The translations under genes and the position numbers were made by a program. The notes beneath the pieces were generated by a model. It had not been told where the DNA came from, made no database searches, and saw nothing but the letters and a program-made list of their open reading frames with translations. A DNA stretch of 64,000 bases from Cylicocyclus nassatus (lineage: Eukaryota; Nematoda; Chromadorea; Rhabditida; Strongylidae). Shown here in pieces: positions 1 to 11,800 of this stretch. The stretch lies in contig CATQJL010000001.1 of NCBI GenBank assembly GCA_958299035.1, positions 16,909,433-16,973,432 on the forward strand. Direction: 5' to 3'. The first letter of the stretch is position 1; each line of letters starts with the position of its first letter.

Positions 1-50
1 CGTGTGGTATAAAAGTTTCCCACGACCGTATGCTTTCCTTATAGGACCAC

Positions 51-270
51 TGCCGCGCGCGATACATCCTTCGGCGGCTTTTGCCTAAGCAGAAATAGGG
101 GGAGGGAGATTTGCCGCGTGCAATACACTCTTCGGCGGTTTTTGCCTAAGCAGAAATAGGGGAGGGAGATTTGTCGCGTGCGATACACCCTTCGGCTGCT
201 TTTGCCTAAGCAGAAATAGGGGGAGAGACATTTGCCGCGTGCGATACACCCTTCGGCGGCTTTTGCCCAA
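51..270. repeat. 60-bp tandem minisatellite, about 3.6 copies
   Basis: Four successive units begin TGCCGCG(T/C)G at about 52, 112, 172 and 233. Each continues through GATACACCCTTCGGCGG and TTTGCCTAAGCAGAAATAGG, with a period of 60-61 bp and few differences. Open frames across it are repeat translations, not genes. Confidence 0.9.
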
Positions 271-838
271 GTAAATCACGTTACACGTTGGGACAGGTTA
301 TCAGGATGGCGCTGGAGACCGCCATGTAAAACGACCGTTTCCCCATTTCATGAATATCTGGGATCTAAATTGGCCCTGTCCATTCAAATCCTGCGACTCA
401 CCATAACTTCACTAATGCGTTATGACAGCGAGCAAGTTTCATATTCATAAGCAGTATACTTGTGAACCGTTACAAGTAATGTTTTGAGCAAATCTGGAAC
501 TTCGACCCATCTACACCCACCGTAACCCAAGAAAATGCACCATCCTGCGAAATCAACATGATATTTATGTTCAGCGCGCTAAATGACCACCCTAGACGAA
601 GTTTGAAGCAAATCTATGTTTTCGACCCCACACCATATATAACCACCCTAACTTTATGAAGAGGTCCCAATATGCAGAGAGAGTATGAAATTCATTAGCA
701 TGTCGAATAAGTCCTCTGGACCGAAATCCAGCCAAATTCATGATTTTGACTTCTGCCGTACACCTATCGTAACCACATAGGGAGACTTTCTGCGAAGAAA
801 GTGTGATATCTGTAATCAGCATGTAAGATAACCCTTAT
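271..838. other. Non-coding stretch with two diverged related segments
   Basis: No convincing exon. The segments near 486-540 and 600-655 share the pattern GCAAATCT, TTCGACCC, CACC and TAACC, so they look like diverged copies of one repeat. The same style of sequence recurs near 812-855 and 48870-48910 (GTAATCAGCA followed by TAGATAACCC). Confidence 0.4.
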
Positions 839-3371
839 ACACGAATCTGAGCAAGCTCTACGACAAAAAATTTTGGGGCCTGGTTAGCCGAATAACGCCA
901 AACTAATATCGAACTCGTAATCAGCATGCTTGATTACCCCCCTGTGCAAACTCCCAGCCAGAGGTGCGATGGGAGGAGCCGGGCCCACCAAAAGCGAAGG
1001 TGGTCCCAGCTACCACTGGCCGGCCAAAAGTGAAGGTGGTAGTGCCGAACACTCACCTCCCAAAAACGTCGACCGGAGGGGGAGGGGGGGTGGGAGGGGG
1101 GGGGGGTGGGGAGCATTAACGTCTATCCTTCCAGGTCGTTGCCCCCAGTGCGCGGAAAATAAGCAAAACAAATGCAAAAGGGATCACTGCAAGCATATTT
1201 CTATGTATACAGCGTCATAAATATCTAAAATAAACGCGCTTTTAAATAGTGTATTTCGAAGTAAAAGTTTGTTGGACTGTACGGATTTTATTAAGTAAAT
1301 TTTGTCATTACATACTGCGAAGGAGGTAGGTCGATCTAGGCAGTAACGGCCGAGAACCAGAATTTTGAATATTTAAGTAGTGAAAAATCATGCGAAATTT
1401 CCACTGCTATAATTCTGTTGTTTGAAGATGTCAGCAGTTGCCACTTCATAGGTTTTGAAGAGTAAATGATGCTCTATCAAATAGTGAAGGAATTAAGTCG
1501 ATTTGAGAGATAATCGTTGGAAACCAGAATTCTAAAAATTTACGCCATTTTTGCGTGTTTTTTGACAGTTGACAGTTAAACTCATCTAAATCTTGAAAGT
1601 AAAAGTGTACGATGTTGCGACTTCATAGGTTTTGTAGTGTAAGGTTTGCCTTATCAGAATGTTTCCTAGCCGTTCCGAACTATTAAAACACCTCCGAGAT
1701 CCAGAGTCTTGAAAGAGCAGGTAAAAAAGGACTTTTTGAATTTCAACAGCTCATAACTTCTTCAGAACTGGGTGAATCATGTTGCGACTTCATAGTCTAG
1801 ATTCTTCTCATCAAGAGCTTTCAGATAATATAAAATATGTGGGGGTTTAGAGCCTACTACGAATTATGCCCGTGGGGGGAGCCTTTTCATACCAAAGTCT
1901 CCCCCTAGCCCACTTTAATGTATTGGAGGGGGGAGACTTTGGTATGAAAAGGCTCCCCCCACGGGCATAATTCGTAGTAGGCTCTAAACCCCCACATGTT
2001 TTATATTTTCTGAAAGCTCTTGATGAGTAGATTCTAAACTATGAAGTCGCAACATGATTCATGCAGTTCTGAAGAAGTTATGAGCTGTTGAATTTCAAAA
2101 AGCGCTTTTTTACCTGCTTTTTCAAGACTTTGGATCTCGGAGGTGTTTCAATAGATCGGAACGGCTAAGAAACATTCTGGTAAGGCAAACCTTACTCTAT
2201 AAAACCTATGAAGTTGCAACATCAGAAACTTTCACATTCAAGATTTATATGAGTTTAACTGTCAACTATCAAAAAACACGCAAATATGGCGTAAATTTTT
2301 AGAATTCCGGTTTTCAACGACTGTCTCTCAAATCCACTCGATTCTTTAACTAGCTGAAAAAGCACCATTTACTCTTTAAAACCTATGAAGTCGCAACTGC
2401 TGACATCTTCAAACAACAGATTTACAACAGTGGAAATTTCGCATGATTTTTCACTATCTAAATATTCAAAATTCTGGTTCTCGGCCGTTACTGCATGGAT
2501 CGATCTACTTTCTTCGCTGTATGTTATAACTAAATTTGCTTAATAAAATCCGTACAATTTCGCTAAGTTTTACTTCCAAATACACCATTTACTGGAAACG
2601 TTTATTTTAAATGTATATGCCGCCGTATACATAAATATATGCTTTCAATAATCTTTTTTGCGTTTGTTTTGTTTACTTTCCTTCTTTGTCGTCCAGCGAA
2701 AAAATTTTTATTCCAAAAGTGATGGTGGTCACCCTGTACCAGTTCAAAAGTGAAGGTAGGGGGAGAATCAGTTCCCACTATCGCACCTCTGCTCCCAGCC
2801 CGTAGCTCAAATTTTGCAAAAAATCGATAAAATCGATAAAAATAATGGACGATTTCAAAAACTAATATTGTATTCGAAATTCCCATGCTCGATTACCCCC
2901 CTGGGCAAACTCCCAGCCCCGTAGTTCAAACTTTGCAAAAAATCGATAAAATCGATAAAAGTAATCGATAATCTTGAAAACTAATATTGTATTCGGAATC
3001 CCCATGCTCGTTACCCCCTTGTGCAAGCTCCCAGCCCCGTAGTTCGAACTTTGCAAAAATCGATAAACTCGATAAAAGTAATCGATAATCTTGAAAACTA
3101 ATATTGTACTCGGAATCCCCATGCTCGATTACCCCCCTGTGCCAACTCCCAGCCCCGTGGGTGAACTCTGCAAAGAAATCGATAAAAATCAACAAACCGA
3201 TATCGATCGATAACGAAAAGTAGCCTATGACACCCGCCGGGGCATGAAGTGTATGTGTGCCAAGTTTGGTGCGGATCGGTTCAGAAATGGAATTTTCTAT
3301 TCGCAACATACGTACACACATACAGACAGACATACAGACAAACAGACATTCAGCTTTATATATAAGATATC
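839..3371. repeat. Family C repeat (CGATAAAATCGAT-rich), split by a hAT foldback
   Basis: Units of about 115-125 bp repeat from 905 to 3170. Each reads ATCAGCATGCTCGATTACCC, CTCCCAGCCCCGTAG, then CGATAAAATCGATAAAAGT and AATATTGTATTCG. The copy ends in GGTTCAGAAATGG, a CAGA-rich tract (about 3310-3350) and TTCAGCTTTATATATAAGAT. The left unit is interrupted after CTCCCAGC by the element at 959-2791, and resumes at 2792 with the same eight bases and the expected next sequence. Related copies lie at 4542-5488, 27125-27490, 40699-41100 and 47640-48018. Confidence 0.8.
959..2791. mobile_element. hAT-type foldback element (non-autonomous), 1.83 kb
   Basis: The termini are CAGAGGTGCGAT at the left and its complement at the right. 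They are flanked by a perfect 8-bp duplication, CTCCCAGC (951-958 and 2792-2799), as expected for hAT transposition. Almost the whole length is one inverted repeat: arms of about 900 bp meet near 1915-1925 at a GGGGGAG-rich centre. Subterminal motifs of the form AAAGNGAAGGTGGT are repeated near both ends. It has no transposase ORF. The target is a family C unit, whose sequence is continuous across the insertion. Confidence 0.85.
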
Positions 3372-4541
3372 AAAAGTCGAATGAATTCTCATCAGTCGTT
3401 TTTTTTGCTCCCAGTGTTAAGAGAGGGCCATTGCAAGGTGTGACATTACAAACCAGATTTGGTTTTTCCCGCAAATTAATGCCTGTCGAGATAACAAGAT
3501 GATGCGAAAAAGCAACAAACAAAGTTTCGGATTGACCTACTATTTTGAAATTTACAAAGTGAGATTACAATCAATCCGCAAACATCAAGTTATATCCTAG
3601 ATTTTACCTTAATAAAAGCAAAACAAGCGTTTTTGCTTTTAGCACGATTTTTATTCTATTTCCAAACTATTGCCAGAATAGCTATTTGTCATTTATTGTT
3701 GCTATAACATTCTTATTCTAACTTACTTTTTTCTTGCGCAGCTTTGAATTTTTCCAGATGTTTTGTCTGTTACTAGTTCGCTTCATTGTGCTTGGGCACA
3801 CACTATTTTGCCTCCTCCTGACTACCAAGTTGTACTAGATTCAAACCCCAATTGTAAATTGTCTGCTCTGACACCTGCAACCTACTCGAGAACACACTAA
3901 CCATCTAAAATGTATTTTTGACTTCACACTATCACATAAGGAATAATGGAAAGTACTTCAGCAGAGAGAATTCCCATTGTTTCACTACATACAATGCTTT
4001 CAATCTTCTATTAGAACGAGGGGCTTCCAATATTTCAGTGAACTTTACTGTCACTTCAAATCATCAATACAAGTGGAAACGAAGCAATTTGTTGTTTCTT
4101 AGATTAGCATTCGTAAAATTGTATCACCTACAGGGGCGTCAAAATGCTGTTCTATAGTCACATATTCAACATGAGACAATGCTTACATGCTGTGTGCTTT
4201 TATTACATTCATTACTATTGTTATACAGCAAATTTAGAATCGTAGGTTCTCAGAGAAGTGAACAAACCAGATCCGATGTGTTGAATAAATCAGAAGCACA
4301 CGATCATAAAATCAGACACGTTTTTCAATTTGTTCTCTGTAGTAAAAACTCGAAGCAGACACGCAGTGGTATACGGTTATGATTTGGTTGGAACATAGTT
4401 TGATCCTCGACTTTTTACCGGCCAAAATCTTCTCCATTCCAAAGAGCGTAGTAATATGGCAACAGATTTATTCGAAGAATAAGTTCCCTGATCTGTACAC
4501 GCATACTAATGAGAATATTTGCGTAAGAAAATTATCTTTGA
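3372..4541. other. Intergenic stretch, no supported gene
   Basis: AT-rich unique-looking sequence. A strong acceptor-like run, TTTTTCCAG, sits directly before an ATG at about 3760, opening a hydrophobic 26-codon frame that then stops. Other frames (3918-4157, 4179-4382) lack splice support. I see no repeat or RNA gene here. Confidence 0.4.
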
Positions 4542-5488
4542 CTAGCTGGCTTACCCGGCTCCGCCGTATCCGGACCAAACTTGGCACACATACACTTCGG
4601 GCCCCGGCGGGTGTCACAGTCCACTTTTCGTTATCGATCGATGTCGATTTTACCGATTTTTATCGATTTTTTTGCAGAGTTCACCTACAGGGCTAGGAGT
4701 TGGCACAGGGGGGGAAGTGAGCATGGGGATTTCGAATACAATATTAGTTTTCAGGATCGTCCATTATTTTTATCGATTTTATCGATTTTTTTTGTGAAGT
4801 TTGACCTGCGGGGCTGGGAGTTTGCACAGGGGGGTAATCGAGCATGCTGATTACGAACACAATATTAGTTTTCAGGATCGTCCATTACTTTTATCGATTT
4901 TATCGATTTTTTGAAAATTTGAGCTAGGGGGCTGGAATTTGGCAAGGGGTGTAATCGAGCATGCTGATCACCCCCCTTGGGGGTGATCAGCATGCTCGAT
5001 TACCCCCCTGTGCCAACTCCCAGCCCCCTAGCTCAAACTTTGCAAAAAAATCGATAAAATCGATAATAGTAATCGATAATCCCGAAAACCAATATTGTAT
5101 TCGGAATCCCCATGCTCGATTACCCCCCTGTGCGAACTCCCAGCCCCGTAGCTCAAACTTTGCAAAAAAATCGATAAAATCGATAAAAGTAATCGATAAT
5201 CCTGAAAACCAATATTGTATTCGGAATCCCCATGCTCGATTACCCCCCTATGCCAACTCCCAGCCCCGTAGGTGAACTCAGCAAAAAAATCGATAAAAAT
5301 CGATAAAATCGATATCGATCGATGACGAAAAGTAGCCTATGACACCCGCCGGGGCCCGTAGTGTATGTGTGCCAAGTTTGGTCCGGATCGGTTCAGAAAT
5401 GGAATTTTCTATTCGGAACATACGTACATACAGACAGACATACAGACAGACAAACAGACATTCAGCTTTATATATAAGATAAACTAGG
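4542..5488. repeat. Family C repeat, head-to-head palindromic copy
   Basis: It begins CTAGCTGGCTTACCCGGC and reads inward through CCGGACCAAACTTGGCACAC and TCGATCGATGTCG. It then carries several CGATTTTATCGAT units and inverts at about 4965-4990 (CCCCCTTGGGGG centre). The right arm carries the same units in reverse and ends with GGTTCAGAAATGG, a CAGA-rich tract and TTATATATAAGAT. Arms are about 470 bp. Confidence 0.8.
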
Positions 5489-5549
5489 GATAAGCTTATG
5501 TCAGTAAGTAATATGTTTGCCAACCAGATTCTGCGGTGGAGACTTTATT

Positions 5550-5587
5550 GACCTAACGTTTCGACATCGGCGTCATCATCAGAGGTC
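5550..5587 (-). ncRNA. Hammerhead-like structured motif, inverted copy
   Basis: Read on the minus strand: outer stem GACCT/AGGTC, core CTGATGAT, inner stem GAC/GTC with loop GCCGAT, then GAAACGTT. It is identical to the plus copy at 5660-5697. CTGANGA plus GAAA is the hammerhead catalytic core. Helix III would be only two base pairs, and one extra base precedes helix II. Confidence 0.45.
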
Positions 5588-5659
5588 TTGACTCCACCAG
5601 CTAGCGACAAGCCCGCACATTTGATGGTAACGGACGTCACGTCGTGAGTATGGAGTCAA

Positions 5660-5697
5660 GACCTCTGATGATGACGCCGATGTCGAAACGTTAGGTC
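5660..5697 (+). ncRNA. Hammerhead-like structured motif
   Basis: Outer stem GACCT/AGGTC, core CTGATGAT, inner stem GAC/GTC, then GAAACGTT. Stem bases differ from the copies at 36949 and 42445 but stay paired (covariation), while the loop bases are conserved. Confidence 0.5.
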
Positions 5698-5733
5698 AGT
5701 AAAGTCTTCACCGCAGAATCTGATTGGCAAACA

Positions 5734-6262
5734 CATTGGCCCGTAGTAAACCTAATATAGTTCAGGTGAACTGAACTGAGGCCCTCATCCAAGGTTCGGT
5801 AAGGTAGACTGCCTATCACCAGCTCTCCACGTTGTAAGAATGCAAAATGAAATTTCAGCTGACCGTCCGTCTACCTGACGAGGTAGTCTACCTTACTTCA
5901 GTCAGTTCACATTCAGTTAGACTACCTTGGTGTTACTACCTAGACTTGATGAAAATAGTGTGCTAATGATGATACGCAGAGAAACTTTTCGTAAGTTGCT
6001 CCTGAGTAACTTACAAAACATCATAATTGCCTAACAATGCAGAAAAACTCAACGCAAAACTGCACACATTTTCCCTCGCCGTGCTTGTGCGGATTCGACG
6101 TTTTTGGTTTTTTTTTCTTCGCTTCCTTTCATCTTGTTGTTGGTACACCTATCATCTAAACTAGCATAATTTTTGCCTGAAATGATCAAACTTCTCTTTT
6201 TTGACATGACATCCGTATCTTATTCCGGCTGTCATGTTTCTGCTTGATGGCAATTTGGGTGC
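5734..6262. other. Intergenic; imperfect inverted repeat at 5797-5914
   Basis: GTAAGGTAGACTGCC near 5797 pairs with GAGGTAGTCTACCTTAC near 5879-5900. No coding exon is supported. Downstream of the minus-strand gene that ends at 6263. Confidence 0.4.
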
Positions 6263-7196
6263 TCATCGCTTAAGTGTGAAATCTCCTGATATAGGGCCGC
6301 TAGCCGGTGTCTTGTCTTGATGAAAACTAGATACTCTTGAAAGTTTGAAGAGGATCTCGAAAGTGTCACTGTTATAGTAACCAGATATATCTGGATATAC
6401 TGACCAGATATATCTGGTCAGTGAACTCGAGCTGCTATTTTCTCCATTTTGTGATTTAATTTTGCACTCCATCTTGCAGGAGATTCTACTTTCTGCTCTT
6501 TAAATCTTCCATTTTCGTGTGTTATGTATATGTCGTGATCGCATAATTAGCTGCATTTTTGATGTTTCTCTTCCTGCTTACAAGCATCTAAAATAGTTCT
6601 AAAGTTCCTTATTGACTCCGCTAATCATTGTCATTCCAGTGCATTCAGTTCATAGTAGGATTTTTCAAATCTACCGAGTCTATTTTTCGATGACTTTTAC
6701 CACAAGATAAAAACTGCCAGTGGAAAGCATCTGTCACAAAAGATTGGCTGGTTTATGATGATGTTGATGAGCAAATTTATTGAGGCTATTTTCTCGAGAG
6801 TTTTCACACTTTCGACATTGCTTACCGGAAGCTAACTGCACATGCAAATATTTTATTAAACGAGTTGCATTGTAATCATAGCGTGCAAAGTGACGAGTTC
6901 TTTTGCTCCTCCCACTTGCTCCAGAATAAAAACTTCTGAAAATTTGCTTTTTCAAATTATCTGTATGAAGGTAGCATTGCCGATTCAAAGCTAGTCTCCT
7001 ATTCATATATGACACTTATGATCGCAGCTAATGTTGAGCTACACTTTGTAAAAGGCAGAACTAGCAGATAGGGCTGGCTGATGCTTTCCGTTTCACAACG
7101 TGCTGTATATAAACAGCATTTGCTGAGAACAGCTAAACATCCGCAATTGCTATCAGTTGCGTTTGCACACATTCCACTTTCGTCACTTGTGTTCAT
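6263..7196 (-). CDS. Candidate spliced gene, unknown function (minus strand)
   Basis: Not recognised. Best-supported exon: about 6825-6941, with acceptor AAATTTTCAG and donor TTCCG|GTAAGC, encoding a basic stretch that ends YLHVQLAS. The next exon (about 6672-6729) follows acceptor TTGTGACAG in matching phase, encodes FHWQFLSCGKSHRK and ends at donor TCG|GTAGAT. A terminal exon is plausible at 6263-6472 (Ser-rich, then RYIWSVYPDISGY, stop TGA). It joins in phase 0 but uses a weak GCAAG acceptor. That exon contains a perfect 20-bp palindrome at about 6400-6419. The 5' exon is uncertain; an ATG frame runs from 7196 but its donor is not clear. The gene is divergent from the plus-strand gene starting near 7.3-8.9 kb. 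No domain is evident. Confidence 0.5.
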
Positions 7197-7330
7197 TATC
7201 CTGAGATGTACGGTACAATTGCGTGTTTATTTGCTAACGAAGGCGAAAATCGCACCTTTTCGCGTCATAAAAACAACGTTATTATTCGATTTAAATCAGC
7301 TTCGTCAAAATGAAGTCGTTATAGGTACGT
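7060..7330. promoter_or_regulatory. Possible divergent promoter region
   Basis: It lies between two oppositely oriented candidate genes. A TATATAAA box occurs near 7107. A donor-like TATAG|GTACGT at about 7324 has a phase that would fit the exon at 8880, suggesting a 5' exon of the plus-strand gene. Inference only. Confidence 0.2.
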
Positions 7331-8449
7331 GAACTGGTGGATAATTTGGCCCTATTCAAAAAGGGACCAGTGTTAAGAAGAAAGGTCGAAGCAGTGCAGT
7401 GAGAATCTGGGCCGGCCACGTTCATTGGTGTGATGGGGTTGTCTGGAACGAATTTCATACTAGGAATAAAGGTTAGCGTTTTTGCTTCTTTTAGCAGTTC
7501 AGTTCTTTGACCATACTACTTATTTCGTTTTACCCGTTTTTGCTTTTCATTCAACGAAACGTTAACGCCCATCTACATGCGACTGGAAACACATGGAGCG
7601 CGTTCATATATGTGTTTAACCTTGCAAAATAAACTCGAAATTAGGGGAGGATGAGTTGTTCATTCTTTGATTATGGTTAGGTTTGGAAGACGGCCCTTCT
7701 GCACCGCTAGCCTAGCCTTAGCAGGTTAATTACTCCGCATCTTTGATAGAAAACTTATGATTACGCCCTTTTTTCGAAGCGATTCCTTGACTAGGTATAG
7801 TCGTTCTCACCCCACTATACATCTGTAGGGCGAACTCAAATTCGAACAAGTAAACCAACTGCGGTAGAGCGCGGCACCAGCTCTCAGTTCGAGTCAGAGT
7901 TATTGTTATGAACTTTCTCATTATAGCATGCTATCTTCTGTGTCGTAATCATGTTTCGTCTGAAAATGACAACTTATATTCTTGGAAGGTGTTTCATAAT
8001 GGTATGCTCGTCTCTTCGACTCTGACTTCAGTAACCTTGGAGAAACAGTGCGCTGGATTTTGCTCGTAAACCCTCTTTTCAGTTAATAGACTGTGCAGAA
8101 GTGCTGCTTGGTGAATTCATGTCAAAGATGCCCCATCTGCGTAATTTTCTCAAACTTACTCGAAATCAGAGTTGGAGGTATGACCAGAGCACCACGAGGA
8201 ATCCTTCAACAACAACAGCACATCTTCGGTTCGATCCTGAGTGTTATTACTAGAAAGTAGCATGCAACGAAAGAAAACTTCAAAAGGAATTATCTGTGCT
8301 CGAACTGAGCTGTGAGGGTGTCACGTTCTACGGCAGTTGGCCTGCTCCAGAATAAGTTTCCATCTGCATCTATCGCCAGATGTGATGGGGTGAGGACTGA
8401 GGACGACTATAAGCAAGTTATCGCTAGCAGAGAGCTTATTGTTACGTTA

Positions 8450-8652
8450 GGCCCCGGACAGACTTTACGCGCTTTGATCGTCGCGACTGATTCGCTACGA
8501 GACAACTGTTACAACATCATTCCATGCCGATCAACTTGCATTTCGGTTGTGATACTTTTCCAGCCCGAAATTTTTAAATGTGAGATGAAAATGAATGGAA
8601 ATGTCGGCGATTTAGTCACGACGATCAAATCGCGTGAAGTCTGTCCGGGGCC
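8450..8652. mobile_element. 203-bp MITE with TTA target duplication (PIF/Harbinger-like)
   Basis: Termini GGCCCCGGACAGACTT and its complement extend as inverted repeats of about 50 bp (through TTTGATCGTCG and GACT). The flanks are TTA on both sides (8447-8449, 8653-8655). A 3-bp TTA duplication is typical of PIF/Harbinger MITEs. It sits inside the presumed first intron of the plus-strand gene. The 114-aa frame across it is an artefact of the MITE. Confidence 0.75.
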
Positions 8653-8879
8653 TTAGAAGAAGATAGTCCGGCATAGATGAGAGGTGGAGGTACGAAAAAT
8701 GAAAGGGCGCCCAATTAGAAAAACGCCGATAGCGTCCGCAAGAACGCCCTGTCCCTGCGTGCGCTGACTCAACTAAACTTTAGCTGAGGCGGCGCCCAAC
8801 TATTTAACACTTTGTTTTTTTCATTGCGAAGTCCTATCGAAACGCAAAAGTCAGTCACCTGTACAGGTTTTCTTTCCAG

Positions 8880-11800
8880 AATTGATTATCGTAGATGAAA
8901 AGCGATTGCAATCGTACAACTATTATAGTCGGAACAAGTTCGACATGAAGATGAGCAAGGCGAAGAAGAGAGCTAATGATGTGAGGAGAAAGCGGGAAAT
9001 AAAGGTTAGCAAATTTTTTGTAGTTGGGTTCCAGATTATGGCGTTTCTGAGCTTTTTCATTTCTCTTTTCGTGCGGTTATCGACGGCGGCATCATATCTT
9101 ATTCTCGATGTTTTGGCATGATTGTTCTTTCTTAACTTCACATGCTTATTTTTTGTGTCGTTGGTCAGAAAACAAGTATTTGCTTTTTTTGATACGAAAT
9201 TTTTCATTTCCATACTCTTTCTCTCTTTGAACATTACTTCTAGGGTTCCACATATAAACCATCCAATCGTGATTAGGCCAAGCTCTTCGCGTACTTTGCG
9301 CGCTCGCAGCTTTAGTGGTCTGCACTGCATATGCGCGCTGTCAGAAGGAGAATTATAGGGCATTTGAAAAATCGTGACTATAGCGCGACCGCTCGCGACA
9401 CGCACGCCACTTCAGGAAATCGTATTTTCTCGGTCTTCATCTTTAGTCGAATGGTTTTCTCGCTTACGTATGATATATTTAGACATTGGAAGTGACTGAG
9501 CTACACGTTGAGGTGAAGCCTTCTTGTATGAGCTTTTACGCTTCTGTGGGCGCAAAGTTCGCAGTAAAATTCATCGTCACGATTTCATACTTGATTTTGA
9601 CAAATTCTAAAAAACTGATACATATTTTACTGTGCTGCTTCCCAATTTTTTGTAAATATAAGAGCAATGGATTTGGTTCTTTCTTTTTTTTGAATTCCGA
9701 ACTCACATTCAAATATATGCTGATGATGCGCATATGCATTCCAGAGTTCCATTCATGGTTATCTTCACCCCCATACTCCAAGCCCCAAATGGACTCTGAT
9801 GGCACATCTGTGATTGGTTGGAGACCATCTGCGCTGGCCCAGCTGCATAGTCTTAGGTGAGGATCCTCTGCTTTAGTCTCATTGTCAATCAGCGTCTATC
9901 TGCGGCAATGTTTCTCCACGGTGCCATTTAGGCGTGTGAGGGAACTTACTTACCCGCACACTTGCCGCAACGTAGTTGCGGAGGTCACGAACTGCCAGCA
10001 ATGCTAAATAGCACCCATTTTGTACCCTAACAGCATTGATTCCGGCACATAATAGCTTGTTCTCACCATACGGTACTCTGCAGTACATGAAAGCTGAATC
10101 TATCTGCAATTTCGAGATAAGAGTTCAGCTAAGATTTTTGTTTAATTAGTTTAAAGTTGATATTTGGAGGTTTTCAATCTTAGTGTTTCTGAATATGCTT
10201 AAGATTTTAGTTGAAACCTTGAAATATTCAAGGCTGTTGTTTGCTGACCGCTGTTTTGAAAAATAAGAAATTAAAGTCATAGAAAATTTTCAGTTCAGAA
10301 CTTGACTTCATCCTCGAATAAAAACTGTATTTTAAGTTCCAAGTTTTGAGCAAAACCACAGCTTATTTGGAAACACATGACAGAAACCCCCAAATACAAC
10401 TTTTCAAATTCGCAGTGAAATTCACCGAAAAAACTTGTTCAAATAAAATGTTGAAGTTTTAAACAAAATCACAAGCATAATCGGAAACGCCGTGACAGAA
10501 AACGTGTAAATACCAGTTTTTATCCTGATCGAACGAAAAGCCTATCTAAACTTTGATTTCGACATGCCAGATAAATCAGGTTTCATGTAATACAGGATAC
10601 CATAGGATGAGGACAAGCCACTGCGTGCAGAAATCAGCTCTGTTAGGGTGCAAATTGGATGCTACTTAGCGTTGCTTAGAGTTCATGACCTCCATAACTA
10701 GTTTGCGGCAAGTGTTTGGGTAGATAAGTTCCGTTCCCCCATTTAGGCTAATCTTGACAATGATAATCCTGTTGAAAGCATGGGGTTAATGCACTATATC
10801 TGTTTTCCGTCTCTTTCTGCGTATTACTCCTTTTCATAAAATTATGCAAGTGAGTTGTTGGCAGTGTCGTACTTTCGATGTCTTTTTTGAGCCATAATCC
10901 AGAGGTTTCGATTTTTGGTTCGTGATTACAAAATGCATTCTACATTGTTTTCGATATTGATATATGCTGTCTCAAAAATGTGGCAGCTCGCACTTTGGCC
11001 ACCCGCAGCCGGCTCGCTCGACCTCGCTGGGCTTTTGTGAAGGTTGTCTGCGAATGTGGTGCAGGGCACGAGCGAATCAGTGGCGACTGCCCGAATCACT
11101 CAACCTGTGACACTCTTACTGAGACATCTTCACCTTCACTTGTCAACAAATCAACAATCTTCTTTACGAACTCGACAGTTATTTGGTATGAGTATGTTTG
11201 AACAATACTCGGTATCTTTTTTTGCATTGAATGTTGTTACTAATATGTTGTTACTTACTTTCGCTACTTTTCGCTTTATTTTCTTATGGTTTTAATGAAG
11301 TCTCTTTTCTGTTTGGCTGTTGAATCTTGGAAATTTATGGAGGCACTGTGCTGCATCGAACCCTTGTACAGCCGTGCCTTGTACCAGAAGGTTGGATTCA
11401 TATTGACCTGCATGTTTCGACAGTTCCATAACGCTCGAATTGTGTGCCGTGCCTCAAGTGCTCCGGAATTCACAGATTAGCATGAACCCAACCGAAGCAA
11501 TCTTTCGGTCGCTCAGTTTGTGGTTTCTTTAGAGGGTAATTGGAGGTTGGGTGAAGGGTAGAATCAAAAAGTTGAGCTTGGTTTTGAATGATCTATCTAG
11601 CTCCCGACTGTGTTTGGAACTAGCTTTAGCTTAGGCCACCTGAGTTGGAAGATCCATTCGGAGATTCCAACCTTTCTGATTTGATCTGTCAAATTCCCCT
11701 GTTAATAGTGAAAACTGCTGATTTTGACTAGAAAAAAAGGTACACGATGAATCACTGCTTTTTATTCTACCGAAAACATTAGAATGTTTGGCTTAAAGCA

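Larger units (their letters stand above)
5514..5733. mobile_element. Inverted pair of Penelope-like terminal modules
   Basis: The outer arms are GTTTGCCAACCAGATTCTGC and its complement near 5710-5733. The inner arms are two mirror copies of the structured motif (5550-5587 and 5660-5697) around a unique 70-bp centre. The same arrangement occurs at 36291-37030 and 51566-51760. Assignment to Penelope-like elements is inference from the hammerhead-like core. Confidence 0.5.

Noticed and set aside
8165..8245. Possible tRNA (GGTTCGATCCTG B-box-like)
   Set aside because: No matching A box or acceptor stem at tRNA spacing.
8312..8656. 114-codon plus ORF
   Set aside because: Its second half is the 203-bp MITE and it ends at the MITE terminus.
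8923..9405. 160-codon minus-strand ORF
   Set aside because: It lies antisense to a plus exon with a strong TTTCCAG acceptor and AAG|GTTAGC donor. Its Leu/Phe-rich end is what the complement of a Lys/Arg-rich exon gives.
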